Under the pieces are notes generated by a model that worked only from the letters and a program-made list of their open reading frames with translations, did no database searches and was not told where the DNA came from. A stretch of 54,554 nucleotides of DNA from Pseudobdellovibrionaceae bacterium (GTDB taxonomy: Bacteria > Bdellovibrionota > Bdellovibrionia > Bdellovibrionales > Bdellovibrionaceae). Shown in pieces: positions 45,658 to 54,554 of this stretch. The DNA is taken from assembly GCA_030158485.1 (NCBI GenBank), contig JAOASS010000015.1, positions 6,760 to 61,313 of the forward strand, written 5' to 3'. Position 1 is the first letter of the stretch. Each line of letters opens with the position of its first letter. A program made the translations under genes and the position numbers.

Positions 45658-46317
45658 TTAGCTCATCATATAGACGTAAAGAGGTTGAGATATAAATCCA
45701 ATTGTAACAACAATCGCATAGGCCCAGCTCGCAGCTTTAATTTTTCCTTGATAACTAGGGTGTAAAAGTCCGAGCGATTGAAAAACTGATCCAAAACCAT
45801 GCTTTAAGTGAGCACAAAGTAGTAAAAGACTAATAACATATCCGGCGACAGCAGGGGGTTGACTGAAAACTTCCGACATAAGCCTTGCAAGGTCTCTCAT
45901 TTTAACGCCGTCAATTGTTGTTTCGTAATATTCACCGTACTTAAATGTGATGAGATGAAGAATGATAAAGGCTAACAAAATTGTTCCCTGAATAATCATC
46001 GTTTGTGCCGCCAAGGGTGTTCTTTTTGATCCGCTAGCTTTTACGGAGCTCGCGATTCCTTTGGAGCTTCTATTACTGATTGTCAGGTTAATTGCCAGAC
46101 CAACATGCACAAGCAAAGATAAAATCAGTGCAGCTTCAGTTCCATACAAAAGAATTTTGTTTGAAACGATTGCGTGACCATACTGATTATACAAATCAGG
46201 ACTCACAAAAATAGTCATATTGCCTGCCATGTGACCAAACACAAAGCCTGCCCATACTAAACCCGTAAGGCCCATCAAATATTTTTTGCCGACTGACGAT
46301 GAAAGAAATCCTGACAT
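45658..46317 (-). CDS. sdhC: Succinate dehydrogenase cytochrome b558 subunit
   Basis: The 219-residue product has five membrane helices (about 14-34, 57-76, 105-122, 155-173 and 190-212). It has haem-ligand-type His residues in [22 protein letters not shown] and CAHLKHGFG, as in the di-haem b558 family. It anchors SdhAB and reduces menaquinone-type quinones in relatives. It is first in the operon. GAGGAG lies about 11 nt before the ATG. Confidence 0.92.
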   Translation of the reverse strand: MSGFLSSSVGKKYLMGLTGLVWAGFVFGHMAGNMTIFVSPDLYNQYGHAIVSNKILLYGTEAALILSLLVHVGLAINLTISNRSSKGIASSVKASGSKRTPLAAQTMIIQGTILLAFIILHLITFKYGEYYETTIDGVKMRDLARLMSEVFSQPPAVAGYVISLLLLCAHLKHGFGSVFQSLGLLHPSYQGKIKAASWAYAIVVTIGFISQPLYVYMMS

Positions 46318-46630
46318 AAGCTTGTTTGCTCCTCAAGGTGAGACCATTGCGAAAGCAGCCAGAAGTTTATCCACGAACAAATGTGGATTTTTTTGGTTGC
46401 CGAACTTGGCCTCGATATCTTATTTTCTATATAGTTCCAAACTTACATCTTGCGAGCCGTATTTGTCTATGTAGGAGTCTCAAGAACCAGCCCTATCGCA
46501 CAACGTTAAATATAAAAGATCTTTTGTAAATTCACTCGCAAGTATAGAAATAAAGACTCAAATAATAAGGCCTTGACCCTTACTAGACTCGTGAATTGAG
46601 TTGCTAGTTTTTTAAACAGGAGCTTCTTGA
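46318..46630. promoter_or_regulatory. Divergent 313-bp intergenic region between sdhC and etfB
   Basis: No gene was found here. It must hold the promoters of the sdhCAB and etfBA operons. A 6-bp hairpin (ATCCAC / GTGGAT) followed by seven T's on the plus strand lies at 46369-46395. It could end a short plus-strand transcript or fold in the sdhC leader. AGGAG at 46619-46623 is the etfB ribosome binding site. I see no convincing -35/-10 pair. Confidence 0.5.
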
Positions 46631-47407
46631 ATGAAAATTTTTGTCTGCTTAAAACAAGTTCCCGATACAGAAGCTAAAATCAAATTTAAACCTGATGGCT
46701 CTGGTCTCGATCCTTCTGGAATCAAGTGGGTTATGAACCCCTATGATGAATTTGCAGTAGAAGAAGCTATCAAATTTCGCGAGTTGAACCCGGGTTCCCA
46801 AATTTTTGTCATCTCAGTGGGCCCAAAAGAACGTGTTGTTGAATCCATTAGAACAGCGCTGGCAATGGGTGCCGATGAGGGCCTCCTTGTGATCGGACCT
46901 GATAATTTAGATGCCTATTCGACAGCTAAAGCCTTGGCCGAAGCTATTAAAAAAGAAAGCGGAGCCCAGGTTATTTTCACAGGAAAACTTTCGATTGATA
47001 CAAACCAAGCGTCTGTCAGCCAAATGTTAGGTGAGTTTTTAAATATTCCTCATGCAACAGTTGTTTCCAAGTTTCAATCTTCTGGCGACTCTGCCAACGT
47101 AGAACGAGACATCGAAGGCGGGGCGAAAGAAAAAATTCAGCTCAAAACACCTTGTGTGATCGCTGCTAACAAAGGTTTAAATTTACCGCGATATGCAAGC
47201 TTGCCGGGCATTATGAAAGCAAAGAAGAAAATCATCAAAGAATATGACTTGGCCGCGCTTGGCGTATCAGATTTAGATCGTAAAGTTTCTTATGTTCAAT
47301 TTACTTTGCCCGCTGAAAAACCACCGGTCAAACTTTTGCAAGGAGACTCGAGCGCCCAGGTTTCTGAACTTATTCACCTTCTAAGAGACGAAGCAAAAGC
47401 TTTATAA
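46631..47407 (+). CDS. etfB: Electron transfer flavoprotein beta subunit
   Basis: EtfB, with EtfA, carries electrons from acyl-CoA and other dehydrogenases to the quinone pool. The 258-residue product has MKIFVCLKQVPDTEAKIKF, NPYDEFAVEEAI and the family signature region (about 185-205, ANKGLNLPRYASLPGIMKAKKK), which holds AMP in Etf proteins. It is followed by etfA. Confidence 0.95.
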   Translation: MKIFVCLKQVPDTEAKIKFKPDGSGLDPSGIKWVMNPYDEFAVEEAIKFRELNPGSQIFVISVGPKERVVESIRTALAMGADEGLLVIGPDNLDAYSTAKALAEAIKKESGAQVIFTGKLSIDTNQASVSQMLGEFLNIPHATVVSKFQSSGDSANVERDIEGGAKEKIQLKTPCVIAANKGLNLPRYASLPGIMKAKKKIIKEYDLAALGVSDLDRKVSYVQFTLPAEKPPVKLLQGDSSAQVSELIHLLRDEAKAL

Positions 47408-47434
47408 ATCTACGAACAACACGAGGAAATGAAA

Positions 47435-48400
47435 ATGCCGACCACATTAGTTTTTGTTGAACACCAAGACGGACAAATCAAAAGAAGCTCTCAAGAGCTT
47501 CTACAAATTGCGACACAAAACAATCAGAAAACGTTAGCCGTTGCTTTTGGTTCTCATGCCAAGAGCCTCGCTTCTGCGTGCGCTCAAAATGGCGCACAAG
47601 AAGTGCACCTCGTTTGCGATTCTAAACTTGATCACTATAATTCTGAACTTTATTTGGCGGCAATGTCGGTCATTGTTGAAAAAACAAGTCCACAGTTTAT
47701 TTTGGCTTCTTCCAGCTCTGTCGGCCGAGATCTTTTTCCGCGATTGGCCGCAAAAACAGGCGCAGGAATTGTCAGCGATGCTATCGCATTAACTTTTGAA
47801 GGTTCAAATTTAAAAGCAAAGAAACCTTTGTATGCAGGAAAGTGTTTTGCAACTGCTGAATTTAAAAACTGTTCAAGTCAAATTGTCTTAATGCGTGCAA
47901 ACCAAATTCCACTCACAACAGTTGCGGCTGGCGCTGGACAACTTGTCGAACATTCTTTACCGGCAACTGATTTAAAAACAATTGTGCAGGAAATTGTAAA
48001 AGGGTCTTCAAAAAAAATGGACTTAACTGAAGCCAATATTGTTATTTCAGGAGGTCGTGGCCTCAAAGAAGCTAGCAACTTCAAGCTTCTTCATGATCTG
48101 GCAGATGTCCTTGGGGCAACTGTTGGCGCTTCTCGGGCTGTCGTCGATGCCGGTTGGGTATCTCACGATATGCAAGTTGGACAAACAGGTAAAACTGTTG
48201 CTCCTACACTTTATATTGCTGTCGGAGTTTCAGGCGCAATTCAACACTTGGCCGGCATGAGTGGTTCAAAAGTGATAGTTGCAATTAATAACGACGCTAA
48301 TGCTCCTATTTTTCAAAAAGCAACTTACGGAATTGTTGGGGATCTCTTCGAAGTTTTGCCCAAATTAACAGAAGAGTTCCGCAAGGTTCTGGGTAAGTGA
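47435..48400 (+). CDS. etfA: Electron transfer flavoprotein alpha subunit
   Basis: The 321-residue product has the N-terminal beta-alpha domain and the FAD-binding C-terminal domain. The FAD domain shows VISGGRGLKE, GASRAVVDAGWVSHDMQVGQTGKTVAP, YIAVGVSGAIQHLAGM and INNDANAPIF. Two ATGs are close (47429 and 47435); GAGGA sits 8 nt from the second, so that is chosen. It lies 27 bp after etfB. Its stop overlaps the next start (GTGA). Confidence 0.95.
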   Translation: MPTTLVFVEHQDGQIKRSSQELLQIATQNNQKTLAVAFGSHAKSLASACAQNGAQEVHLVCDSKLDHYNSELYLAAMSVIVEKTSPQFILASSSSVGRDLFPRLAAKTGAGIVSDAIALTFEGSNLKAKKPLYAGKCFATAEFKNCSSQIVLMRANQIPLTTVAAGAGQLVEHSLPATDLKTIVQEIVKGSSKKMDLTEANIVISGGRGLKEASNFKLLHDLADVLGATVGASRAVVDAGWVSHDMQVGQTGKTVAPTLYIAVGVSGAIQHLAGMSGSKVIVAINNDANAPIFQKATYGIVGDLFEVLPKLTEEFRKVLGK

Positions 48401-49047
48401 GAGAAAAAATTCTGGGGTTTTTGGTTTGGGTTTTATACACATGTCTTTTAAAGACGTGGAAAGTAGAACTTATTGAACACCCAGAAATGCAAGAGCTCAT
48501 GAAAAATAATAAGCCTTTTATTATGGCCCATTGGCATGGTGATGAGCTTGCGCTTGTCCAATTAGCAAGCCGCTATAAAATGGCCACTCTTTCTTCAAAA
48601 AGCAAAGACGGCGCCATTATGACTTATTTTCTAGAAAAACTAGGTGCACAAGTTGTGAGAGGCTCCTCAAGCCGAGGAGCTGTCAGTGGATTGCTTGGAC
48701 TTATCAAGCTTATTCGAAAAGGCCACGTCAGTAGTTTCGCCGTTGATGGCCCCAAAGGGCCTCGATTTAAAGCAAAGCCTGGAATTTTAGAAACTTCAAA
48801 AAATTTAAAAGTTCCCATTATCTGCGGAGGTGCTGCTGCTGATAGAGCTTGGGTCTTTGATAAGGCTTGGAATAAAGCTTTTCTTCCAAAACCTTTCGCC
48901 CGAGTTTGTATTGTGTGGACGAAACCATGGAATCTTCTTTCAATTGATATTGACCCCAACAATCCTGAACTTCTTGAAAAGGTCGAGTCCTCACTTCATG
49001 CTGCAAAACAGCAAGCGCTTGAGATCATTGCGGGATCGATTCGCTGA
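48397..49047 (+). CDS. DUF374 family acyltransferase-like membrane protein
   Basis: The 216-residue product matches DUF374, a family related to lysophospholipid/lipid A acyltransferases. Motifs are IMAHWHGDELA (about 42-52), LSSKSKDGAIM, VVRGSSSRGA and AVDGPKGPR. One N-terminal hydrophobic segment (about 6-20) anchors it to the inner membrane. The likely role is an acyl transfer in envelope lipid synthesis. The start is GTG, overlapping the etfA stop by 4 nt, so it is coupled to an otherwise unrelated operon. Confidence 0.88.
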   Translation: MREKILGFLVWVLYTCLLKTWKVELIEHPEMQELMKNNKPFIMAHWHGDELALVQLASRYKMATLSSKSKDGAIMTYFLEKLGAQVVRGSSSRGAVSGLLGLIKLIRKGHVSSFAVDGPKGPRFKAKPGILETSKNLKVPIICGGAAADRAWVFDKAWNKAFLPKPFARVCIVWTKPWNLLSIDIDPNNPELLEKVESSLHAAKQQALEIIAGSIR

Positions 49048-49087
49048 TGCTAGCGTTTTAGTGTCCCTCAATGCCAAGGAGAGCAGG

Positions 49088-49906
49088 ATGAAGTACCTTG
49101 TGTTCGTATTAAGTTTAGTCAGCGTAATCGCTTGGGCCCAGCAAAAGGATGTTGTTGTGGCTGAAGTTGGTTCTAAAAAAATCACTCTGGATGAGTTCAA
49201 CAAAAAATACTCAGAAATTATAAGCGTCGTTGGAACCAGTGGCGGCACGGCTCCCACAAAAGCTGAATTTTTAGAAGACCTCGTGCGTTTTGAGCTTGGT
49301 CTTGCAGAAGCTGCCAAGAAAAATATAGAAAAAGATCCTGTTCTTCAGGATCGAATGAGGCAAGAAATGTACAAGGTTCTTCTGGAAAAAGAATTAGGAC
49401 AAAAAGCCGCTAAAATTCAAACAACAGAATCAGAAATGAAATCTTGGTACTCAAAAAATCCTTCTATTCGTTGGAGCAATATTTTAATTGAAGTAAAGCC
49501 AAGCGCAACAGCTGAACAAAGAGCCGAAGCAAAAAAACGAGCTCAAGAAATTTTTGCTGAAGTAAAAGCCTCTAAGCGTCCTTACGAAGAATTAGTTCGC
49601 CTGTACTCAGATGATTCTATGGCAAAACAAATTGGCGGAGATGTTGGTTTTCAATCTGTTATTACGGCGCCACTGCTTTACGATAATGTAAAACAAGCAA
49701 AAATCGGTGACGTACTTGGGCCCGTTGAAACAGTTTTTGGATTTTTTATTATAAAAGTCACAGGTCGTGCAACTTTCGAACAAGCAAATCGGGCACAGAT
49801 CAGACAAGCTGTTTTCAACGATAAGCGCCGTCTCCTTATGGATCAATATTTCTCTGGACTTAAGAAGCAAATTCCAAATAAATCTAATCCGAGTCTTCTT
49901 AAGTAG
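49088..49906 (+). CDS. Periplasmic PpiC-type peptidyl-prolyl isomerase
   Basis: The 272-residue product has a signal peptide (about 17 residues, ending AWA), a helical chaperone part and one parvulin domain (about 120-225). The parvulin domain has the typical end blocks LVRLYSDD ... GGDVGF and GPVETVFGFFIIKVTGR. It helps fold outer-membrane or secreted proteins. The ATG at 49088 has AAGGAGAGCAGG before it. It is the first of three related genes in a row. Confidence 0.9.
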   Translation: MKYLVFVLSLVSVIAWAQQKDVVVAEVGSKKITLDEFNKKYSEIISVVGTSGGTAPTKAEFLEDLVRFELGLAEAAKKNIEKDPVLQDRMRQEMYKVLLEKELGQKAAKIQTTESEMKSWYSKNPSIRWSNILIEVKPSATAEQRAEAKKRAQEIFAEVKASKRPYEELVRLYSDDSMAKQIGGDVGFQSVITAPLLYDNVKQAKIGDVLGPVETVFGFFIIKVTGRATFEQANRAQIRQAVFNDKRRLLMDQYFSGLKKQIPNKSNPSLLK

Positions 49907-49916
49907 TTAGGAAGCT

Positions 49917-50891
49917 ATGCTGTTCTACCGAAAAAGCCCCTTTTTTTTGGGGCTGTTCTGTTTAAAAATATTTTTTTTATTTAGCCTGGTCGGATGCGAA
50001 TCTAGAAAAGATGATTTATCTTCGAAGCCCGTTCTCAAAGTAAATGAACGCGTCCTGACATTGCGTGATTTTTCAACACAGCTAGCTAGACGACTTAAAG
50101 ATTTGGACGCTTTGTCTGCAAAAAATACCCAAACAGTAAGTCTCATTAAAGAAGAGCTCTTAAAAGCTTTCATTACCAGATCACTTATACTCGATTATTC
50201 AGATAGCAAGAAAATAGAAGTTTCGAATACGGAATTGGATAAAGAAGTCGATAGAATTCGGTCACTTTATCCTGATGATGTTTCTTTCAGGAGAACTTTA
50301 GCAGTAGAAAATATTTCGTTTTCAGAGTGGCGAGAACAGCTTAAATTCCGCCAGATAGAACAAAAAGTTTTTCAGCTCATGAATGAAAAAATGAAGCCCA
50401 TTAGTTCTGATGATATAAAGCAGTATTATCAACAAAACTCTGCGCAGTTTAAAACAAAAGAGCGAATCTATATTCGCCAAATCGTCGTTGAGGAGCAAGC
50501 AAAAGCAGACCTCATGAAAACCGAAATAAAAAAACGCGGATTAGAAGCATTGGCCAAAGAATACTCTATTGCCCCAGAAGGAAAGACCGGTGGCGTTGTC
50601 GGCTGGATTAGTCAAGACGAAGTGGATTTTTTTCAGCCACTCTTTACATCTAAGATAGGTGTTCCAAGTGCAGTTTTCAAGACACCTTATGGTTATCATA
50701 TTGCAGTCGTAGAAAAAAAATCCCCTGCGACGCAGCTTACTCTTGAAGAAGTTAAACCGCGTATAGAAAGACAACTTAGGGCTCAGAAGGAACAAGCTCT
50801 TTTTACAGAATGGCTCGATGCTCAGCTCAGAAGCAGTCGCGTCTGGCGCGACTATAAATTGATCCAAGCCGTTACGGTTGATACAAAGTAA
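49917..50891 (+). CDS. Lipidated SurA-like peptidyl-prolyl isomerase
   Basis: The 324-residue product starts with a lipoprotein signal (FSLVGC, Cys about 27). A SurA_N-type helical domain (about 38-160) and a parvulin domain (about 178-285, RIYIRQIVVEEQ ... GKTGGVVGWI ... PYGYHIAVVEKK) follow. It is tethered to a membrane and resembles PrsA-like foldases. It lies 10 bp after the previous foldase and 5 bp before surA. Confidence 0.9.
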   Translation: MLFYRKSPFFLGLFCLKIFFLFSLVGCESRKDDLSSKPVLKVNERVLTLRDFSTQLARRLKDLDALSAKNTQTVSLIKEELLKAFITRSLILDYSDSKKIEVSNTELDKEVDRIRSLYPDDVSFRRTLAVENISFSEWREQLKFRQIEQKVFQLMNEKMKPISSDDIKQYYQQNSAQFKTKERIYIRQIVVEEQAKADLMKTEIKKRGLEALAKEYSIAPEGKTGGVVGWISQDEVDFFQPLFTSKIGVPSAVFKTPYGYHIAVVEKKSPATQLTLEEVKPRIERQLRAQKEQALFTEWLDAQLRSSRVWRDYKLIQAVTVDTK

Positions 50892-50896
50892 GGCCT

Positions 50897-51859
50897 ATGA
50901 ACATACAAAAAATTGCTCTTATTTTTCTAATCATCAATCAATTAGCCAACGCAGAAATTGTGGATAAAGTTGTGGCCATTGTGAATAACGAAATTATTCT
51001 TCAATCCGATTATTCTCGTCTGGAAAAAAAAGCGAACAGGCCAGCTCTTATCGAAGAAATTCTATTGGGCGGCAAATCAGCAACAGACCTTAAAAATAAT
51101 AAAAGTATGCAAACTGAGTATCTCATAAACGAAAAACTTATGGACTCCGAAGTTAAAAAAGCTAATTTGACAGCAAGTCCAGAAAAAGTAGATCAAGAAA
51201 TTAAACAAATGGCGCAAAGATATAAGACCACTAAAGAAGAAATTTTAGCTGCTGCTAAAGTTGATATGAATCTTACAGCAGATGAATACAAGCGTTTTTT
51301 AAAAACTCAGATTGAAAGACAAAGCCTTATTGAACAAGATGTCACTTCAAAAGTTCGAGTCTCAGACGAAGAAGTTTTTGAAGAATATAAAAAAAGAAAT
51401 CCAAAATCAGGCTCAAGCTTGTCAGAAGTCACTATTTCACAAGTTTTCTTTAATCCAAAAAAGGGTGGCGAACAAAAGGCAAAAGCACGGGCAGACGCCG
51501 CTTTTGCAAAGTTATCAACTGGTCAAACTTTTGAATCTGTTGCTGAACAAACCTCTGAAGACACAAATTTCGTGACTGGTGGACTTTTGGGCAGCTTCAA
51601 AACCGGTGAATTAAATCCCGAGTTTGAATCAGCAATTGCTGGACTGAAGGCAGGTCAATATTCAAAAGTTTTTAAATCTAAACGCGGTTTTCATATTCTG
51701 AAAGTAAATGATCTCAAAACTATACCAGATCCAAAATTAGAAAAAGATAAAGAAAAGATCCGATCTGTCTTAATGGAAAAAGCTTTTGAAAAACAATTTC
51801 GTTCTTGGTTACAAAAAAAACGTGAAGAAGCGACAATTACAATAAATGATAAAGTATGA
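50897..51859 (+). CDS. surA: SurA-type periplasmic chaperone / peptidyl-prolyl isomerase
   Basis: SurA escorts outer-membrane proteins to the BAM complex. The 320-residue product has a signal peptide (ending ANA), then EIVDKVVAIVNNEIILQSD, the hallmark start of mature SurA. A SurA_N helical region and a single parvulin domain (about 178-280, ISQVFFNPKKGG ... GGLLGSF ... KRGFHILKV) follow. E. coli SurA has two parvulin domains; this one has one. Its stop overlaps pdxA (ATGA), the same surA-pdxA linkage as in E. coli. Confidence 0.92.
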   Translation: MNIQKIALIFLIINQLANAEIVDKVVAIVNNEIILQSDYSRLEKKANRPALIEEILLGGKSATDLKNNKSMQTEYLINEKLMDSEVKKANLTASPEKVDQEIKQMAQRYKTTKEEILAAAKVDMNLTADEYKRFLKTQIERQSLIEQDVTSKVRVSDEEVFEEYKKRNPKSGSSLSEVTISQVFFNPKKGGEQKAKARADAAFAKLSTGQTFESVAEQTSEDTNFVTGGLLGSFKTGELNPEFESAIAGLKAGQYSKVFKSKRGFHILKVNDLKTIPDPKLEKDKEKIRSVLMEKAFEKQFRSWLQKKREEATITINDKV

Positions 51860-52791
51860 AAAAAATTCTCCTCACTTCAGGAGATCCAAATGGGATTGGC
51901 CTTGAAGTAACGGCAAAAGCACTTGAAAAATTAGGCCCGCAAAAAGGCGTACAATTTTTTCTTCTCCGGTCGCCTAAGAGCGAGCTCAATCAGCTTAAAA
52001 GAATTGATAAAAAGTTTAATCGAATTCTTTGCCATAATCTTGATGAGGCCTTTGAATTGGCTTCCAACAATAAAGTGGAACTTCTTGATATCGAAAGCTC
52101 ATTATCTGCTCCACATTGGGTTGAAATTGCGGCTTTGGCCTGCCATCAAAAACTTGCAAATGGAATGGTAACGGCCCCTCTTTCTAAAACCTTAATTAAA
52201 AATGAAGGTTACGTTGCCAAAGGGCATACTGAAATTCTACAAAAAATAGCTCAAGTTAAAAATGTAAATATGGTTTTTATTGGTAGTGAATTTAATGTTT
52301 TTTTAGTCACAGGACATATGGCACTTAAAAATGTTCCTGAAGCATTAACAACGAATCTGCTTAAAACAGCTATCGACCAGGCTCTTACGATTAGAAAAGC
52401 TCTTAACAAGCCTCTACGTAAGCTTCCCATCGCCCTTCTTGGTTTAAATCCACACGCTGGCGAGTCAGGACTTTTAGGAACTGAAGAGGTTAAAATCTTC
52501 AAACCCTTACTGAAAAATCAAAGGTCAATTGTCGGTCCGATTCCGCCCGATACAGCATTTCTGAAAAAAAATTGGAATAAATTCAGTTTATTTATATGTC
52601 CCTACCATGATCAGGGCCTTATCCCATTTAAAATGATTCATGGAACAAAAGGATTTCACCTTACTTTTGGACTTCCATTTATTAGGACAAGTGTTGATCA
52701 TGGAACTGCATTTGATATTTATGGAAAAAATAAAGCAGACGGTTCTTCAATGTTAGATGCGATTAAAGCTTGTATAGAAATGTCGAGGTAA
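51856..52791 (+). CDS. pdxA: 4-hydroxythreonine-4-phosphate dehydrogenase
   Basis: PdxA acts in pyridoxal 5'-phosphate synthesis (the DXP-dependent route). The 311-residue product has TSGDPNGIGLEV, the metal-site histidines in GHTEIL, PYHDQGLIPFK and VDHGTAFDI, and LGLNPHAGESG. It overlaps surA by 4 nt and precedes the phosphohexomutase by 3 bp. Confidence 0.94.
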   Translation: MKKILLTSGDPNGIGLEVTAKALEKLGPQKGVQFFLLRSPKSELNQLKRIDKKFNRILCHNLDEAFELASNNKVELLDIESSLSAPHWVEIAALACHQKLANGMVTAPLSKTLIKNEGYVAKGHTEILQKIAQVKNVNMVFIGSEFNVFLVTGHMALKNVPEALTTNLLKTAIDQALTIRKALNKPLRKLPIALLGLNPHAGESGLLGTEEVKIFKPLLKNQRSIVGPIPPDTAFLKKNWNKFSLFICPYHDQGLIPFKMIHGTKGFHLTFGLPFIRTSVDHGTAFDIYGKNKADGSSMLDAIKACIEMSR

Positions 52792-52794
52792 GAG

Positions 52795-54162
52795 ATGCAC
52801 AAATCAGTTATTTTTAGAGAATACGATATTCGCGGAGTTTATAATGCAGAATTCGATGACAATTTTGCCTATGATCTAGGTTGCGCTTTTGTTAGCTATT
52901 TAGCAGATTCCAATATTAAAAATCCCACCATCACAATTGGGAATGATGCAAGGCTTTCATGCCCCACTATCACACAAGCTTTAAGCAAAGGTATCCGCGA
53001 CTGCGGTGGAAATGTTATCCAACTTGGACTTGTTACAACACCTGTTTGTTATTATTCCACATTTGCTTTAGAGAATATTGCTGGCGCTATCATGGTAACC
53101 GGTAGTCACAATCCCCCTAATTATAACGGCTTCAAAATATCGAAGGGTCAATCTACAATTTTCGGCGATGAGATTCAGAAGCTTCGAATTATAATCGATC
53201 AAAAAAGATCTTTAAGTGGCTCGGGCACAGAAAAACACTACGACATAAAACCAGAATACTATGCACGATATAAAAAGGAATTCGGTCAGATTAAACCAAT
53301 TAAAGTTGTTCTGGATTGTGGAAACGGGGCTGGCGGATCAATTGTTAGGGGTCTTTACAATGCCGTTGGTCTTGATCCTATTATTTTATTTGAAGAACCA
53401 GATGGCAACTTTCCAAACCACCATCCCGATCCAACTGTAGAAAAAAATCTAGTCGCTTTACAAAATAAAGTAAAAGAAACGGGTGCCCTTTGTGGAATCG
53501 GTTTCGATGGGGACGCAGACCGAATCGGAGTTGTCGATCATAATGGTCGCATGCTTTATGGTGATGAGCTCATGGTGATTATTTCGCGTTCAATTTTAAA
53601 GGAACTAAAAGGTGCAAAAATTATTGGTGATGTAAAATGTTCGAACCGCCTTTATCAAGATGTGAGCAAGCACGGTGGCATTCCAATTATGTGGAAAACC
53701 GGACATAGCCTGGTAAAAGAAAAAATTAAAGTAGAGAAAGCTCCTTTCGGTGGAGAAATGAGCGGACATATTTTCTTTGCTGATCGTAACTACGGCTATG
53801 ACGATGCCCCTTACGCAGGTCTGCGATTAATTGAAATTTTGAGTCAAACAGGAAAAACAATTCCGGAACTTTTAGAAGGATTGCCTCACGCTTTTAACAC
53901 TCCAGAAATTCGTATTGATACAACAGAAGAAAAAAAAGTTTTAATAGTTCAAAAAATGAAAGAAGCTTTTTCGGACACAAAATCAACAGAGTATAAAATC
54001 GATTTAACAGACGGGATTCGTTTAAGCTTTGAAGATGGATGGGCGCTGTGTCGATCTTCTAATACGCAACCAGTTCTTGTTCTTCGTTATGAATCACAAA
54101 CAGCAAATGGTTTAAAAAGAATTCAGGCAAGAATAGAAGCCATTGTTAACAAATATTTATAG
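52795..54162 (+). CDS. Phosphomannomutase/phosphoglucomutase
   Basis: The 455-residue product belongs to the alpha-D-phosphohexomutase family of the bifunctional PMM/PGM type (as AlgC/ManB). It has the phosphoserine loop TGSHNPPNYNG (Ser 104), the Mg-binding GFDGDADRIG (about 240-249), the sugar-binding GGEMSGH (about 320-326) and the phosphate-binding RSSNTQP near the C-terminus. It feeds sugar nucleotides for LPS or polysaccharide. The GAGG in the end of pdxA serves as its ribosome binding site. Confidence 0.92.
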   Translation: MHKSVIFREYDIRGVYNAEFDDNFAYDLGCAFVSYLADSNIKNPTITIGNDARLSCPTITQALSKGIRDCGGNVIQLGLVTTPVCYYSTFALENIAGAIMVTGSHNPPNYNGFKISKGQSTIFGDEIQKLRIIIDQKRSLSGSGTEKHYDIKPEYYARYKKEFGQIKPIKVVLDCGNGAGGSIVRGLYNAVGLDPIILFEEPDGNFPNHHPDPTVEKNLVALQNKVKETGALCGIGFDGDADRIGVVDHNGRMLYGDELMVIISRSILKELKGAKIIGDVKCSNRLYQDVSKHGGIPIMWKTGHSLVKEKIKVEKAPFGGEMSGHIFFADRNYGYDDAPYAGLRLIEILSQTGKTIPELLEGLPHAFNTPEIRIDTTEEKKVLIVQKMKEAFSDTKSTEYKIDLTDGIRLSFEDGWALCRSSNTQPVLVLRYESQTANGLKRIQARIEAIVNKYL

Positions 54163-54307
54163 TATTAAATGGGGCCTTATTTTTGCAATTCTCTGTTTTG
54201 TAGTTAGAAATTTTGCTTTAACAAAGGCCCTCGGCATCTGGGCTGTCTAAGTATTATTCAGACATCTGACAATTTTTGTCTTTTGTACTATTAAAAGGAG
54301 ATACCGC

Positions 54308-54554
54308 ATGTTTCAAATGATTTTAACACTTTCAATTTTATTACTATTTTCATCTGCGCATGCTGATCAGTGCGCATCAATCGAAAAGTCTCAAGCGGTG
54401 AAAGCAATGGAAGTTTTATCAACAGCAAATAATATCAATTGGCTTTGTGAGCCCTGTGGCGAAAAAAGCCCTCGATCAATTCAGGTTAATTCATTAGAAA
54501 TCAAATCAATAGATCAAAAAAATGACTGGGCAGTATTCCTAAACGGGCAGAACC
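54308..54554 (+). CDS. 5' part of an exported CxxC protein (runs off the window)
   Basis: From an ATG with AAAAGGAG 7-8 nt upstream the frame stays open to the window end (82 codons). It encodes a signal peptide (about 19 residues ending AHA) and a mature start DQCASIEK. A CEPCGEKSP (CxxC) segment follows near residue 51, suggesting a disulfide or metal site. The rest lies outside the window, so no family is assigned. Confidence 0.72.
   Translation, partial: MFQMILTLSILLLFSSAHADQCASIEKSQAVKAMEVLSTANNINWLCEPCGEKSPRSIQVNSLEIKSIDQKNDWAVFLNGQN

Noticed and set aside
54174-54237. GGGGCCTT ... AAGGCCC pairing after the phosphohexomutase gene
   Set aside because: The loop is about 45 nt and no T-run follows; not convincing as a terminator.
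54266-54294. CTGACA-17-TATTAA promoter-like pair before the last gene
   Set aside because: The predicted start would lie after the AAAAGGAG ribosome binding site, so it cannot serve this gene as drawn.

Overview
The window is chromosomal DNA of moderately low GC from a Gram-negative, dual-membrane bacterium. It probably belongs to the Bdellovibrionota (a Bdellovibrio or Pseudobdellovibrio relative). That assignment is an inference from a single-domain histone, the rho-rpmE-prfA-prmC-murA block, a b558-type succinate dehydrogenase, GatCAB and many short secreted or lipidated proteins. It cannot be proved from the sequence alone. Genes are packed tightly, often with ATGA or TAATG stop/start overlaps. 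I see no insertion sequence, prophage, CRISPR array or rRNA.

Layout. 1-6.3 kb: a receiver-only response regulator, a small secreted protein, tRNA-Ser(UGA) directly downstream of serS, a small membrane protein, a GYF-TM-TPR protein, and a short secreted peptide with its own terminator. 6.3-12 kb (minus strand): rho, rpmE, prfA, prmC, murA. 12-18.6 kb: a PilZ protein facing a LysM/proline-rich envelope protein, then gatC-gatA-gatB-Ppx/GppA-DUF192. 18.8-25.6 kb: ligA, a histone-fold protein, a membrane metallophosphoesterase, murD and a large exported protein of unknown function. 25.7-29.7 kb (minus): an operon of a small LptM-like lipoprotein, dapF, a disrupted dapA, dapB, an unknown gene, a small transaldolase and a lipoprotein. 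29.8-35.5 kb: a secreted protein, ftsK, queE, a Fis-type HTH protein and dnaB. 35.7-39.3 kb: envelope proteins, then rpsF-DUF2232-rplI with no rpsR. 39.4-42.7 kb: a double-FHA protein, an alpha/beta hydrolase and a subtilisin-like protease. 42.9-48.4 kb: sdhCAB diverging from etfBA. 48.4-54.2 kb: a DUF374 acyltransferase, three successive PpiC/SurA-type chaperones, pdxA and a phosphohexomutase. The window ends inside a secreted CxxC protein.

Themes. Most of the window is housekeeping: translation and its termination, peptidoglycan precursors (murA, murD, the dap genes), outer-membrane protein folding (SurA group, LptM-like) and respiratory electron transfer (sdh, etf). The observations I would follow first are the bacterial histone, the frame-breaking deletion in dapA inside an otherwise intact DAP operon, the 205-residue Q/N- and RGD-rich disordered arm on Rho, the LptM-like ORF overlapping dapF, and the 550-residue protein whose signal peptide is encoded upstream of any usable start codon. 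None of these is clearly a new multi-gene system.
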